Assembly: GCF_047948215.1 (NCBI RefSeq)
Contig: NC_134456.1
Span: 195,870,034 to 195,934,033, forward strand
DNA from: Lycorma delicatula
Lineage: Eukaryota; Arthropoda; Insecta; Hemiptera; Fulgoridae
DNA length: 64,000 nt
Direction: 5' to 3'
Positions 10,623 through 25,100 of the stretch are shown piece after piece. The position numbers and the translations under genes are program-made. Each line of letters opens with the position of its first letter. Position 1 is the first letter of the stretch. The notes under the pieces are model-generated. The model searched no databases, was not told the origin of the DNA, and saw only the letters and a list, made by a program, of their open reading frames with translations.

Positions 10623-13600
10623 CAATTTCTATGCATTTTTGCATGTATTGAATATTATAGACGTTATATCTAGAAAGATAATTGTTATTTTTTTAGTTAA
10701 AAGATTTTTATTTTTTGATTGGACTTTGGTTTACACAACTTCTCATTTGTAAAATTTAAAATTTCGAACAAAATGTGTTTATACAACAATGACATCTATT
10801 TAAATAATTTTAATTAAAAATAAAAATTGAAAACTTGTTGCTCTGTTGGGTGTGTCACGTTAGATGTGATTTTCTGTCATAAGTACACTGTTTTAACAGG
10901 TGCATGCGAGTACGGGTGTATATACACGTAAGTACAAGAGTGAGACAGGTATTCTTAGTCAAGCTGTATGTACCTTTCCAATAAATGTCACCCTCAAACA
11001 TGTAAACAATCAATATTGATGTGGTTAACCAATACCATGGTATCCTACATCATTCGCTAAAATTATAAGAGATTCTGAGGTTATTGACTCGAAAACAGTC
11101 AAGATTATCTTCTTTCTTATAAGAAGATTATCTATGTTTTTATAAATAGGAAGAAAACTGTATTATTTATTGGTGAATGATTTTTATTTAAATTAATTCA
11201 TAAAGTTAGTAATGTCAGTCTAAAATTATGGAGATTTTCTAATTAATCAAATTTTATTTAATATTATTACTTTTTTATATACTCAGATAATTCAGTAAAT
11301 AATCATCTGAGGTTTGTTTTATTAATAGAAATGTAATTCTGAGTAAGAATTACAGGTTAAAATACGAACTAATTTTATTACTAATATATCTGCACGTACT
11401 CACTATCCTCGCATTGAAGATTTTCTATCAGTATATATTTCATAGCATTAAAAAGCTGTTCATGTGTACAGTATATAACATATGCGTTTTAAGTTACGTT
11501 CATGTTTCAACGAAAAGTACAATATTACGATTAACCGCAGGATAAATAATTCTCTGCAGCAAAAGAAAGCAAATAAAGATTTAAATTTGAGATAATGTTG
11601 TTTCTTAAAACACTATATTTAGAAGTGTTTAATCGGTTGAGTATGTAACTTTGTAAAAAATATTTCTTCGTATATGATGCTGTAAAGAATGAGAAAATTT
11701 CTATAACAAACTTTGTCGATTAGAAATAAACAAAAGTTGCATTTAAGAGGTCGTCGATAAGTAAGTTGCTATTAAGAGAGAATTCTAAAAAGTGTGAAGG
11801 ATAAATATTGAAATTACTTAAATTCTAATTAACGATTGGATTTTTAATTACTTTTTACTTTATTGTGTTCCTAGTGCGAGTAACAAACTGTGAAGAATAG
11901 TTAATAGCGAATTATAATTTGAAGATTTACCGAGAATATGAGTTAATATGAAACAAGATTCATACACAGTGTATTACTGATCATAGTATTTGAAAAGAAT
12001 GGTTTTTAAATTTTTCCTTGAAAAGACCGGTAATTCTGCTACTTCCAAATGTCCTGAGTTTATTAGTTTTCTTTTTTCATTGATAAATATGCCAGATTAA
12101 TCCAAATCCCGGTGGAATTTGGGTATAAACTTATGAATGTAGACTCCTATATAGGAGTAAAGGATTCAGCCTCTCATCCCTGGCGACTGGTAATTAAATT
12201 ATTTGGATGTAACATTCAACTACTACTAATTAATTATTATTTAGGTGATTTAATGATATACTATTAAAGATTAAATTTCTATTTTAAGATTACGTTCAAT
12301 TATTTAATAGGAAAGATTCTGAGGGGAGAATTTACCTTACAAATATTTCAATAGTCTGAGGATCGCTTTTTACGACCACCGAATAAGAAATAGGTTCTCT
12401 TGATTAGGTCTATTAGAAACAAAACCCTGCCCACTAAATCTGATAATTACCAAGAAGACTATTTCTAAAATTTTCACATTCCAATCGCAGATCCAGTGAG
12501 AATAAAAATATTACAAGAGAAAGGGATCATGACTAAGGAGGAGGATGGCTAAGGAAAAGGAACTATCAACTCAAGAGTGAGACGAAGAGAAGAAACAAAC
12601 AACTTTATACTTGCGATAAGGCCCTCTTTTAGTACTCATTCTGGTAAAAATTCTTTGGAGATAAAATTTCGGGGTAATGATCAACGATTTCCCATCAGCC
12701 TGCTAAATTACTGTTTGTCCTATAATAGTTTGCATTTCCTTCAGAAACTACGAGCTACCTGAAAAAAGTTCAGAGTTTCTTAAAGAAAACAATGTCTCAC
12801 ACACCCGTAATTGTGTGGTTTATGGTAATGTACAATTGATTACTATAATTATTATTCAGCCAGATTCTTATAAAGTAAATTATATTTCGTTTTACAATTT
12901 CAATTCTTTACGGAATGTGACAACCACTATTATAAATTTTCCTGTGGGTAAAATCTCACGGAAACTCTCTTGCTTCTTTGGAATCTTTTCCTTCACTTTA
13001 CTGTCTATGATAAATCTGACATTTCTCTACCCGTTCTTTTTGTTAGCCTGCTTATCGGTTACAGTTTGATTATGATATTTACCCTCTTTCTGACTGCTTT
13101 TAATACAAACTACGTACTTATAATTAAGCTGAAACCTATGAGGGAAAGGTTTAAAAATAATTCATTTTTTAAATTTATTTAAAATTAAATGTATAGTTTT
13201 AATATAGCTTATATTAAATTTCTTATTACAAAAATAGGAAATTTTTCTTCTGTTAACCCAAGGAAACATTATGTTAAATGAAAATCAGCGTAAAGAAGAG
13301 AAAATCAATACTTTGCTTTAAATGAATATTCTCCGGACAGGAATAAGAAAAGAGTTCAATTTTTAAATTAAAAAAAAATCTGTTCTAAAACTTATTTTTT
13401 TATTACAATTTAGGTACATTGTTCGATCTGTTTGTAAACGTTGTAAATTATGTAAATAATTATAGTGTATAAACTACAGCAATTTAAAACATAGTACTGC
13501 ACAGAACTGAGGGAATAAACGTTCTGAAGAACGGACAATTAGTACTTGGATCGCAGGGGAGGAGTGATAATTGGGCTTCCACCCTCACTCCAACCCCAGC

Positions 13601-14475
13601 GAGTAGTCCGCCTTCATCATTTTTATAAGGGAAACTTGTACTATCAACTCGTTCATATCAGACACTTTTTAATGAAGTTCCGTGATAGGACATGTAAAAA
13701 CAACTCCACTACATGTTTCCCTACAAGTTTTCAAATTAAGATTTTCTATTCTGATTTTTAAGGTGGAAGGGTGAAAGAGAGAGGGGAAAGAAGTGTGGTG
13801 GGAGGGTTGTTATCTATGCAGCTTATCAGGCGTTTCATCTTTATGGTGTTGCCCTGGATAGTTACTTCTTCAAGCGACAACTACAATTAACTTTATTCAC
13901 ATCTGCTCCTCATTTCCTCAGATTGGTAGACAAAAGTCACATTCATCTTTTTTTTCTCTCGTACCTGACAATCTTGTTTAATATACATTAAACAAGGATA
14001 ATTTAAACGTCCTTACACTGCCATTAAAAGATATACATCAGGAGAAATTAAACAAAAGAAGCAGCTTGTATGTACTAGTGCATAGTAATGATTAAGAGAA
14101 AGTGTTACTTTTCTTTTTTAAGCTTTAACTGTTGACTCCTAGATTTAATTTTCACTGTCGGTGTGACATTTACTCATATTTAAGATCGTATTAAACAAAC
14201 TTTTTTCTTTTAGTTAAAAAATAACTATATATTTTCCGACTCAAAAATTATATTATTATTAATTTAAAAATAAAAATAAAGAAACTAATATAAATTAAAA
14301 AAAATTAAATTAATGAAATTTCTAATTATAAAATAAATATTTTATGGAATATTTTCAGGGAAAAAGGAAATTTTGAAAATTAAATATTCAGATAAAAAAT
14401 ATATTAATAAATAAATTTATTTATAACATTTAGATTGAAAAAACCACACGGCATTCATGAATACATAAACAAAAT
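10620..14475. other. AT-rich noncoding DNA with one GC-richer patch
   Basis: No gene seen. The ORFs at 12577-12762 and 12815-13182 are low-complexity frames without a recognised domain. The patch at 13500-13870 is listed separately. Confidence 0.45.
13500..13870. promoter_or_regulatory. GC-richer patch sharing an 11-mer with the 10.1-kb island
   Basis: Composition is less AT-rich than the flanks. It contains TTATCT at about 13810 and CAGCTTATCAG at 13819-13829, the same 11 bases as at 10103-10113. No transposon similarity was recognised. It is a candidate regulatory patch. Confidence 0.2.
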
Positions 14476-15244
14476 TTATTTTTTGGGAATCTCATTTTGC
14501 AGGTGAGCTCAGTCTCTGCGTAGACATTTCTGGAGTCTCATAGTGAAACTCTGCATGGTTTGACGCAGTATTCCAACAGGAATTTCAGCAATTGTTCTTT
14601 GGATCTTGACTTTTAATTCTTTTCTCGTAGCAGATCGATTACAATGTGCTATGATTTTAAAATGACCCCACAAGAAGAAATCTCACACCAAGTCAGGAGA
14701 CATGGATGGCCATGGAATGTCATGATTTTTCAAAATTGTACGATTGCCAAACAGTTGGTGTTCATCAGCCATCAATGTTTGTACTAATATTAACAAATTT
14801 CTTAAGATGGAAATGGACTTTGTCCGGCATCTAACGATAATGACTTCATCATTATCGTCGTTTATCTTTACAATCTGGGTTCACAGAATTAACGGTACAT
14901 TATGTGAGCGTTTGGTTTAAATTCTTGGACGATCTCTAATTTGTACGGATAGTAAAGTTCCCCAACCGTATTCTTTGAACCTTTGACCTTTGCACCTGTA
15001 AATACCTGAATGATGACGAATTGAACGGTATGGGCTTCTTATGACAGCAGCTAGAACATTCTTGATACTGTATGGCGTACGATTGGTCCGCAAAATGGCC
15101 TGGGCGTTTATTTTTAATTGCTGAACCTGGTTTCTCAAAATTATATATCCATGTGTTATTTGCATGTGCTGATAGTACGGGATTGTGGGATCCTAAATTA
15201 AACTGGCGGTGAAGTTCTCCATGACCCAGCCTCCACACTGTCAT
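14476..15244 (-). pseudogene. Internally deleted Tc1/mariner-superfamily transposase
   Basis: Read on the minus strand, the 5' part (about 15240-14920) encodes the N-terminal DNA-binding region, with NTWIYNFEKPGSA, then KNKRPG, then a frame change to the RTPYSIKNVLAAVIRSPYRS segment and IRHHSGI. The 3' part (about 14790-14476) encodes the C-terminus: IPWPSMSPDL, DFFLWG, KELKVKIQRTIAEIP and the terminal LQNEIPKK before a stop. This matches an insect transposase family often annotated Tc3-like. About 150 residues between the two parts, including the first two catalytic aspartates, are missing. Frameshifts and stops break the remainder. A short palindrome, ACGATAATGA/TCATTATCGT, lies at the deletion side (about 14835-14860). 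Terminal inverted repeats were not located, so the ends of the element are uncertain. Confidence 0.82.
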
Positions 15245-18200
15245 TATTTAAAAAAAAAAAACTTTGATAACAGAAGAAGTCTCGCACCACTTCAAATAAT
15301 GATAACTAAATGGCAAGATGGTGTGAGCTGGTTTCTATAAATTATTCGGTGCTGACACTCGAATAGGGCTACCAACACAAATTTAAAAATTTCCCGTTTT
15401 CCTGAATCACTGTATTTTAATAAAGTTGTAAATACAACAAAACAACTTTTTCAAGAAATGTTATTTACATGTTTTTTTATTTATTCTAAATAAGTTAAAT
15501 ATCCGATTTTCGTCTTTCTGTTCACCTTCATATCATTTATCCCCGGTTAAAAAGTAGTATATGTTCTTAAAATATTTACGATTTTTTAACTTTTCTTTAA
15601 TATTTATTCTCTCAGTATACATTTCATCTAATGCATTGAAGAACTCTAATTTTAAACAATAAAATTCAAAACTCATGTAAAAAAATCTTCTTTTTTTAAT
15701 TTTATTTGATGATATACTTTTATTTAACTTTGTAGTAAGATAAAAAATGGAAATTAAAGAAACTTATTTTCGTGGAAAATATTTTGGGAGTTTTATCGGA
15801 ATATTGATATTTGTTTTCATATGATTTTTGGTCGAGTGAACCTAGGTCATTGAGATAACTTGTGGTTGCCTCGACATTTAACATTTTCTGATAGTTTATT
15901 TAATGATACGAATGAACGTTTGATAGTAAAACTGATTTCATGAAAAATTTGAAAGTCACTTTTAAATATTTTAAGTAAACTTGCAAAGGAAAAAGTTTAT
16001 GTTACAATACTAAATGGTTGATAGGTTGCCGTATTTGAAAATAGTGACCACAATTTTTCTTCGTTTTATGTTTTTATGATTCTTTTTGTTCCTTTTGTAG
16101 TACTCTTTAAACTGAGAATTTAAACTTTCTATATTTTTAGAATAATTTGGTAAGTACTTCTTTTTTGTACCACTTAAGTAAATTTAAAAATGCGGAATAT
16201 TATTATTACCGTTATAATGTATTTATTCCGTAAAGTCTACGCTGTGTGAAGTACTTTCAGAATAAGAAAACTATTGCCATAAAGAAAAGACTACAGTTGT
16301 TTACTTAGGCAGTATTTTCTTAGGTAATTAAAACAATTGAGAAAGCTTAAATAAAGCTAGATTAAAAAAAAAATCACTGTTATTATAGCTTCATCTAAAC
16401 GATGCAGACAGCCTGTAGTAAGTTAAACGTTCTAATTAAAATGTTAATTTTATTGTTTTTTTATATATTTTCTCCCTTTATTTGAGCAGGAAATTTCGTA
16501 CTTGTTGAATAAAATTAATTATAAAATAATATTATAATTATAATATTATAATAATAATATTAATTATAAAATTATTATTACAAACTGTTTACGATGTTCC
16601 TATCTTTTGGTTTATAAAATAAAAAAAGCTATTTTAAAAGAACTATTAGGTCATTTCAATTATTACTGTTCCTTTCAATTTTGAAAAAAAATCAGTAATC
16701 AGTTTCAGATGATATCTGAAAGTAATTATTTATTTATTAAAATCAGTATCATTGACTAGTTTCGTAAATATCCCTGATGTTGTAACCCTGAATAATAGTG
16801 TATGTTTATTCAGATATTTTGCTTCCTTGGGTGTAGTTGAAAGAAAGTTGCCATGATCTTACTTATTCTAACCAACCATTCATAAAACAGTACTTTAATT
16901 AATGCTAACAGATAAAGTATACTGATATATATATTTTTTTGTTTTTTTCTTTCATAAAGATTATCACCTTGATTATGAAGTAATCACTAAGGTTTTTTTG
17001 TTAGTTATATTAACAGAATTATTGAATTATTTTATTTTCAAGAGAAAGAGCATTTTGCAATCAGTTTACGAGTAAAAATAAACTTTAAATGATAAATATT
17101 ATTTGATATCTATCGAAGACAACACCCACTTATGAGCTTCATAACAGGAATTTATTACTTAGATTCGATACCGTTGTGACTAATAAGAAAATATGGATTA
17201 TTTACTTTTAAATGAATCTGTGAAGTAAATTGATGATTTTTATACATTTTAAATTATTAATCTTCTGATCATTATATTGTAGGGGAAGGTAGTTAGTTGG
17301 TTGCTAACCGAATAAGTTTCTAAATGTTCGACTATTTTCCTTTTTTTTAACAAAATTAATATCTATAATCTGTTCCTTCGGAACAATGATTAAATATGGT
17401 GAATTTATTTTTTTAACTCGAAGGATAGAAAGCCCATCAGCAAATAACTATATTTCATTTATTCTGGCGACACTGTAATAGTTGGCTGTAGAAATAATAA
17501 CTTTTTTAGATTGGAATTGACCGGTACTTGAAACCAGAATTTCATTTTCTCGAGTAATTCTTTTTCATTGACTTTTAAGATCATTAAGTAATGATTTATT
17601 ATTAGTGACAGACCACAGAACTCCAGAATTTGGGTTTGTAGACAAATTTGCATGGAAACGTGTGTATTTCATTTCTTCAAACTAGGAAATATGTTTACAG
17701 TTTGTTGTAAAAATTCGAAATGTTTATATTGAATTGGTAGTAATTATAATGCATCAAACTTTTATTTTACTTCAACGTCTGACCCACTATTTCATTGTAC
17801 TATAATTTTGGTTATAGTTGCAGAATTTATTTGTATAATTACAATAAAACGGTACAAGATCGTCTAGTTTGATTAGCATATCAATTTTTGTTCCAGTTCT
17901 ATAATGAGGCGTCTGTACTGTTTGTAAAGCTTAGGAAAATCAATTGTTTTGTATAATATTGGCAGATATATTGTACTAAAATTCGCTCTGTTTCCATGGT
18001 TGTAGTGACTGAAAAGGTTGAGGAAGACATTTATTAGTTACTTATTTTGAGTGTTTTTTACTCTTTTAGCACACACGCACTATTGTATCCAACGGCAACA
18101 GCCACCGTATTACACAAATATAGTGAATTACTTCTTTACTACCTGATACACCGAGGCAACCAGGAATAGTAGGAGTTATGTTGCAGGAGTGAAAAGGAAA

Positions 18201-18930
18201 CTAACTTAACTCTGGCAACAGAGGTGACCAGCTATAGCATTTTTGTATAACGTAATGCTGTTTGCTAAGCTTTGCACACATTATAGAACGACTGAAACAA
18301 ACTGTTAAAGGTACAAATTAACTGAACATGGTTGGTTGTTCTGTTGATGAAAATCTTGAAGTAGTTATTACAAGAGTAAGCCTGCTGAAAAGAGACTATT
18401 AATCATTACTAATCTTAACGAAAATTAAATTAAGGACATTCTTAAGATAACTAAAGGACAATTTCTTAAGATAGTAAGGCTCGTTATTTCTTAATTGCTA
18501 TTAATATTTTCCGTCCTTCCAAATTTACTACATATACATATTTTAATTCTTTTTCTTAAACAATCCCTCCCATTAGCTTAATATTCTTCTCGGTCCACCT
18601 CTGTTAATCAGTTGTGTAAATATGCAAATCTCATTTTACAAACTAGCTTCTAATTCGTCTGTACCCAGATTTAATGAGTTAATGGTTAGATGGCTATTAA
18701 ATATTGAAAAACTTATTTACGTTTAGGCATAAAATAGTTTTCAAACTTAGATCGTTGATGATATTGTTATATCTTTAGCAAATATGTTGGCCTACTGAGC
18801 TATACAATGATGTAGAATTTAGGAAATCAATTCTGTTACTGTCTACTAATTTTGGATGTTAAAATCATCTGAAAATAAAAGCGGTTTTGATGTTTAGCTT
18901 TTCAATCTTTTTCAAACATTTCAATAATAC
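15245..18930. other. AT-rich noncoding DNA, no gene seen
   Basis: Contains an AT-only palindromic stretch at about 16505-16580 and many homopolymer runs. A somewhat GC-richer stretch at about 18065-18300 was not identified. The minus-strand ORF at 17459-17653 has no recognisable domain. Confidence 0.45.
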
Positions 18931-18939
18931 GAAGTTCTA

Positions 18940-20650
18940 TTTTTTCTCGTCGCGGCCACTATAGAACCTCGTTCAATTGTTAATTCCTGCCCGATTTCCT
19001 TTTTATTCAATTCTCTTTCGTTTTCAAACCATGTTGTTCCTTCCTTTCTTGCGACCATTTTTTACTACTACAATCTGTTCCTTTTTGAAAATTTCCGCAA
19101 ACTTTTCTGTAATTCTATGATTCTCTGTAATCACGAGATCTTCTTTCACCTGTATTCGCTTTAGTCTACTGCTCGTCTCGAAAATCCTCTTCGTCAATCT
19201 GTTTTCATCTGTTATAGCCAAGTGCCCGTTGAAGCCAATCTTCTTTTTCGAATGGCATTTGTGATTCTGTCTATACGGAGGTACAGGCAGACCTAAAGCA
19301 ATCCTTATCTTATACCTGTCTGAATGCTGACTGGCTGTGATATTTTTCCTGTGAACTTAATTTTTAATATTGTTTCCGTTAGGGTTAGCTTTACAAGGTT
19401 CAACGTTTTCTCATCTGCACCAAATTCCCTGAATATGTTGAACAAAGATGTTCTGTCAGTGGAATCGTACGCCTTCATAAAATCCACACTATATTTTTCT
19501 TGCAACATTATATTTTCTAATTACCGATTTCAGGTTAAAAATCTGTTTGGCACAAGATTTAGTTTTCCTAAACACCCTTGGTAATTTTCTATGCATGGAT
19601 TCATTTGTTTTTCTAGTCTGGTGAGCAAGGCGAGGAGGATCTTGTAGGTAACAGTAAACTTCTGCGGTAGTTACTGACATCCTTCTTGTTTCCTTTTTTA
19701 TGAAGTGTATGAATTAAAGCGACCTTCCATTCCTGTGGCGATTCCTCCTCCCATATTCTCTTGATAGTGTTGTTAAGTTTTTGAACAATATTTTAAAGTT
19801 TATTCTTCCAGCCACAAGGGAATCTTCTCCGCAAGCTTTGTTGCTTTTCAGATCTTTAATAGTTTGCTTAATTTTTCCCAGATTCCGTAACACCAAGTCC
19901 TTTTGTTGCCATTCTGATAACATTTTTGGGAATCTCTCCTTTGCCTTCCTCACAATTGAATAAGTCCTCAAAATACTTTTCTAAGTTTTCACAATTTTCC
20001 TTATCACTGGACGCAAGTTCACCGTTTCTTCTTGGGGTATTGCAAAGACCCCAAATTTTACAAAGACTTGGAGTGTGTATTTTGTCAACTCTTGCTTAAT
20101 TAAATTTTAATATTCTTTAGTGTTATTCTTTTGAAACTCTTTGTTTATCTTATCTAACAGATCCATCTCAAAATCCTTTTTCAATTTTCTTAACATTTTG
20201 CAAGTTTTTTTTCTTTTAATGCCGGATCTTACGAGGTTTACTACAGTTTTATTTGCGTATCATTTTTTCCATAGATGTAATTTTTCTACTACAGCATTAT
20301 CACACAGCTTATCCCACCAACTTTGTTTCTTCTTCGGTGAATATGCTACAGTAATTGCTGCTTCAACAAGTTTAAACTTAAGTTCTTGTTAAGTTTTAAG
20401 GTCCTTAAGTTTTTCTTGTAATTCCTATTTGTTATATAATTTCTGATTATCTACTCTTTGGATTCTGAGTCGTATCTCCTTTCGCCTATTTTTGGATAAA
20501 AACTGTATTTTGATTGTGATGATATAATTATCAGAATCAAATCAAGTCCTTTTTTCACTTTAACGTTCATTTCTCTTATGCTCCTTTTCGAAATGGCTAT
20601 ATGATCTGTTTGTTATTTGTTATTCTGTTTGCTTTCACAAGGAGATTTCC
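18940..20650 (-). pseudogene. Internally deleted LINE: endonuclease end, RT N-half and C-terminal tail
   Basis: Read on the minus strand: the end of an APE-type endonuclease (QTDHIAISKRS at about 20610, then a degraded SDH-like DSDNYII); a linker with WWDKLCD at about 20310; the RT N-terminal region (IKQTIKDLKSNKACGEDSL, about 19870-19830; SCAKQIFNLKSVIRKY, about 19550-19510); and RT motif A as VDFMKAYDSTDRTSLF (about 19495-19445). It reaches the start of motif B (IQTGIR, about 19305). There the sequence jumps to the C-terminal tail (DENRLTKRIFETSS, about 19200), so RT motifs B, C (the FADD box) and the thumb are deleted. Frameshifts and stops occur elsewhere. This family is distinct from the jockey and RTE-like copies in the window. 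The ends are approximate. Confidence 0.85.
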
Positions 20651-22136
20651 ATGTTTTTACCTTTCTAGGGAGTTTTAATCTACATTAATTAAATTATTAT
20701 AAATAATTTTATAATACATCGGTGAAGGATTTTAGTTCATTTAAAATTTAAATAGCGTAAAACAAGCTCAGAAATATAATAGTAGTTGATATTATTGTTA
20801 TTCAGCCAATTAGTATATCTCACGTCCCATTTAACTTACCTGGGTTAGAGTTCTGCGAAGCAAGACAAGAATAATTTTTGTGATTGACATTTCCCTAGTG
20901 ACAAAGTAAATAAAATCATTACTTAAGTTGCAAATTATTCGTTTTTATGATACATTTTATTCGTTATCGCAGAGTTATACAACGTATTTATACATTAATT
21001 AATAGTGTAACGGGTTTCTTTTCTTGACTGTTACCGGCATATAAATTACTTGTTGAATTATGTATTTGACTGGTCTTGTTTCGTTGATATCATCGATCTA
21101 AACCACTCGTTTACGTTTATAATGGAAATTATAATTACACTATACAAATTGAAGAATGTATTCGACTACGTGAAAGTATAACAAAGTAACATTATAGCAA
21201 TTTTTTATTTTTTAAAAATTACTCCAAGTGTTACTCTTATTTACTTATCTATGCGTTTTTAAAAGTGACTAAAAAACTTTTTGCTGATAAAGAAATGGGA
21301 GGAATGAGAAACAGGGCTATAAAAATGATAAAAGTAGAGTCGGAAAAAAAACGGTAAAAAAGTTTGTTAGACAAATGGCGCGGAATCTGGAAGATTCTGA
21401 CGTGGAACGTGGTGTGAGGGGAGTTAAAACAATGGCCGTTATCACTGAAACATGTGGATAAGAAATTAAAAATACATTTTATTCCCATAAAACCAGATAG
21501 CGGTAAGTGCTTCAAGTCTTTCCTGGGGCGGACCTAATTTTGGCCCCTCTCAAGTATCTCATTTACCGAAAGATCCCTCTCTTACCAGAAAACTCAATAT
21601 GTGTAATAAATTATAAATTTAATTGTCTAGTAAAAAAAAGAAAGTTTCATTATACTTCTGAATACTTAAATTTAATTACAGAGCTATATTAAATAAATAA
21701 AAGTGATACTATAATCCGATTGTTTAAACTGGATAAATGTTATTATTTCTTGTCAGATTTGTTGACTGTAGCAATAGCATGAGCACTAATGAATGTTTGC
21801 AAACAAAAAATAATAAAATTTATTTATATATATTTATTTATTTTACTTCTAATATGATAACTGTCGAATTAATAATTATTAATTAAACAGCAACGGTTTT
21901 GTACGAATTTTATATATTTTTTTCTCATTGGAATTTTAGCACTTTTGTATGTTTTGCAAAAATATACTTGTATTAATTTTTTACTCTATAGACTTATTTT
22001 TTTACTTTAACGGTCGTAAAGCGCCTGAGAAGTAAAAGAAACTAATCAGTGTCGCTTTCTCTGAAAGTATTGATTTCATTGTACCGTCAATTTCCTTTTA
22101 CACAGTAAAGAGACAGTTGTGTAATATATACATACA

Positions 22137-22186
22137 TACTTATATATATATATACATACATACATACATACATATATATATATATT
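22137..22186. repeat. TA/TACA microsatellite
   Basis: A (TA)n run, then five to six TACA units, then a second (TA)n run. Confidence 0.9.
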
Positions 22187-25100
22187 GCCTGCATTTCACT
22201 GTAGGTTTTTTATATGAAACATGATATTCGGTTCAGGGAAAAAGTAAAGGAACTTCGCTTCACACTTCTCAAAGACTTTGAAAATTTGGTTTTTTGTGTG
22301 GCTGTTCTGTTTTCAGTAGCGATTTGGTATTTTGTTAGTTCACTTTTTATACTTGCGGTTATGGCATCTTACAGACAGTGATTCCTTTCGCTAATTCAAA
22401 TATTTCTATTTTTTTATTGATGGAATTTTGAAAATATTATCATTAATAACTTCATTCGTCAAAAAGATTTTGATTATTATATTATAGTATATATTTACTT
22501 ATAATGACGGTTAATTTTTACTAAAATTAAATTCTGTGTATTATTTTAATATCTCTGCCATCTAGTAATAGATAAATGGTTTATTAAAACAATCATTTTT
22601 TATAAAATAATAAAAAATATATAAACGAAATCTTTTCAGTTATTTCATCGTAGAATATTTTTTTGTCTTTCATTTTACCAGTTTGATTCTGTATTAGTGT
22701 TCTGAATATCCTGTACTCGTATTTTATCCTCAAATTATTTGCGATATTACATTATTCTCAATTATTTAAATTGATCCTGAATTGAATATGCTAATTTAAG
22801 GACACGGCACCGTTTCTTAAACTCTATAGCTTTTTTGGTTTTTTTTTGTATGGAATACTCCGTACCAGTAGACTTGAATTAAGTCATTTTGTTAAATATT
22901 TTTTACGATCGAGCGTTCATGCCTTAAATACTTATCCTAATTTTGATTTTACTGTTTTATTTTTTTTACAGTTTCTTAGTTATTATTTTTAAAATGTTTT
23001 GTGTAAACGTTTAAATAATTTATTTGATATAAAAAAAGAAATCAAAGTCATGATAAAAATGATGTTGAATACGCGTATTTAAAATGGTTTTCATTTTACG
23101 CCAACATTAACTTAATGTTGAATTAGCCTCAACTTTAACATAAAATTTAATCTGCAGATAAATTGTTTCATAAAATAAGTCTAAGACAAACAATTCAATA
23201 TTACGTAACAAGAAAAGAATAACAGCATAGTTATCACACAATTTTGAGCTGCTGCATCAGCATTAGTTCTCATTCTTATATATAGTAGTTACTTGAATTG
23301 TAAATTATATTTGTAATAAGTGTTTGATTAAGTAATGAATTCTGGTACCTAAGCCTTTATCTGGTCTTAAGCTAGGCTCTATATTTTAAAAATAATTTTT
23401 TTTTAAAGAATAAATTTCTGTCGAGCTGAAATTTTTCTCCGACTAAATTGTCGGTAAATTTATTTTAGAGCTATTGAGTAGAACGATCAGATTTCTTTCT
23501 TTTTTAATAGCGTACTGTATCGTATAATGTTCGCTGCAAGCATCTTGATCTGTTATCTAATTATATACTCCTAAATTCTCAGTCTATCTGAAAAAAAATC
23601 GATCCTGTGAAAAATAATGATCTAAGAATCCTAGACGCTCGCATTCGTTGATTTCATTCTCTTGACATTGAACATAGATTTATTAATTTACAGTGGTGAT
23701 GATGAACGGTTGGGTCAGGCCTTAGCAGTAAGTGACCTGTTTTGAGTCTAGGGATTATATATCCCTCATTTTCTAATGCATATAAACATTTCAGCCTTTT
23801 TATTGTAATAACTAATTGAACAGTTAATATGTTTGAACAGATTATCATAGCCTGAGAATAATGCTACTGATCATATGTGCACTTAAAATTACGGAAATTT
23901 AATGTATAACTGTAATTTAAATAAATTTATTAAAATTTAAAATGATACTAAGTTTTCTACTCCTTCACTAAATCGTATATTATTAATATTTTTAATAGGA
24001 AACTTATTGTTAATAGATTTCCTCTATTAACGTAGATACCTATTATTACGCTTTTTACTACATATAATTTACTGAAGTACTGAAAAAAAAAATTAATTGA
24101 ACGATTTTTGCTTTTTTACGTAAAAATATTTTATCTACATTATAATTGTTTGCGGTATCTGAAACTGCGAGTTCGAACAAAATAACGCTCAAAAGATTTG
24201 TAAAATATTAATAAATCTTTTTAAACATATATTTGAACTTACGCGACGTTGGGCTTTTGTAATTCAAAATCGATAATAAGCTTGCAATTTTTTTACTCTG
24301 TTTGATGGTGAGAAGGAAGTTCTCTCCAGAAATGCTACAAATTACATTACAAATATTAATTAAATACAAAAACTGAATTAATATTACAATAATCTCTGAA
24401 TAATATATTTTAAAATAGGGTAATAACGCAAAAGATATTTACTTTCGTATTAAACTTATTAAATCTATAATATTGTAACTAGTTCCATATACTGGTGTAG
24501 TATAGCAACACTAGCTACGGGTAATATTAAATTTTAAGTCTTTTCAAACTTGATATGAGGGTAGCCTTTCAAACTTGATCAGAGAGTTAGCCCCTCCCTT
24601 ATATATCTTACAGTATATAAGATCGACAGTTCAAGACCTGGATGGACGGGTTAAATTTTAATACTATCGTCGCTTATATTAGTCTTCCGACAATCATTCT
24701 GTCATTTTTTCCCATAAGAACGAATCCTTACAGGCGATACAGGGATGTAACAAGCTACGTTTATGTTCATTAAATGAACAAGGAATGTTAGCTTCCTATG
24801 AGTACCGATTCAATAAAGCTACACTCGTGCAACGTTTTTTGATATTAGGAGACTTCCGGAATCAATATATTTTTGTTGATTTTAAAACGTATTAGTATTT
24901 ATTATTTAGTTATTAAGTTTAAAATTTCTTGCAAATGAATCATACATAAATTATTACTTAACCATTAAATAATTCCATTCAAATACACGTAACATCATGT
25001 GATACACCCCAAAAAATTTGTAAAATGTCGGTGCTTTTTCATTTAGTCTACGTTACAATTTTAGAATTAAAAAATTTTAAAATTATTTATCTTCATAATT

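Noticed and set aside
21249..21515. Minus-strand ORF of 88 residues in a GC-richer stretch
   Set aside because: No domain, signal or coding bias that I could defend. The plus strand is equally plausible as noncoding.
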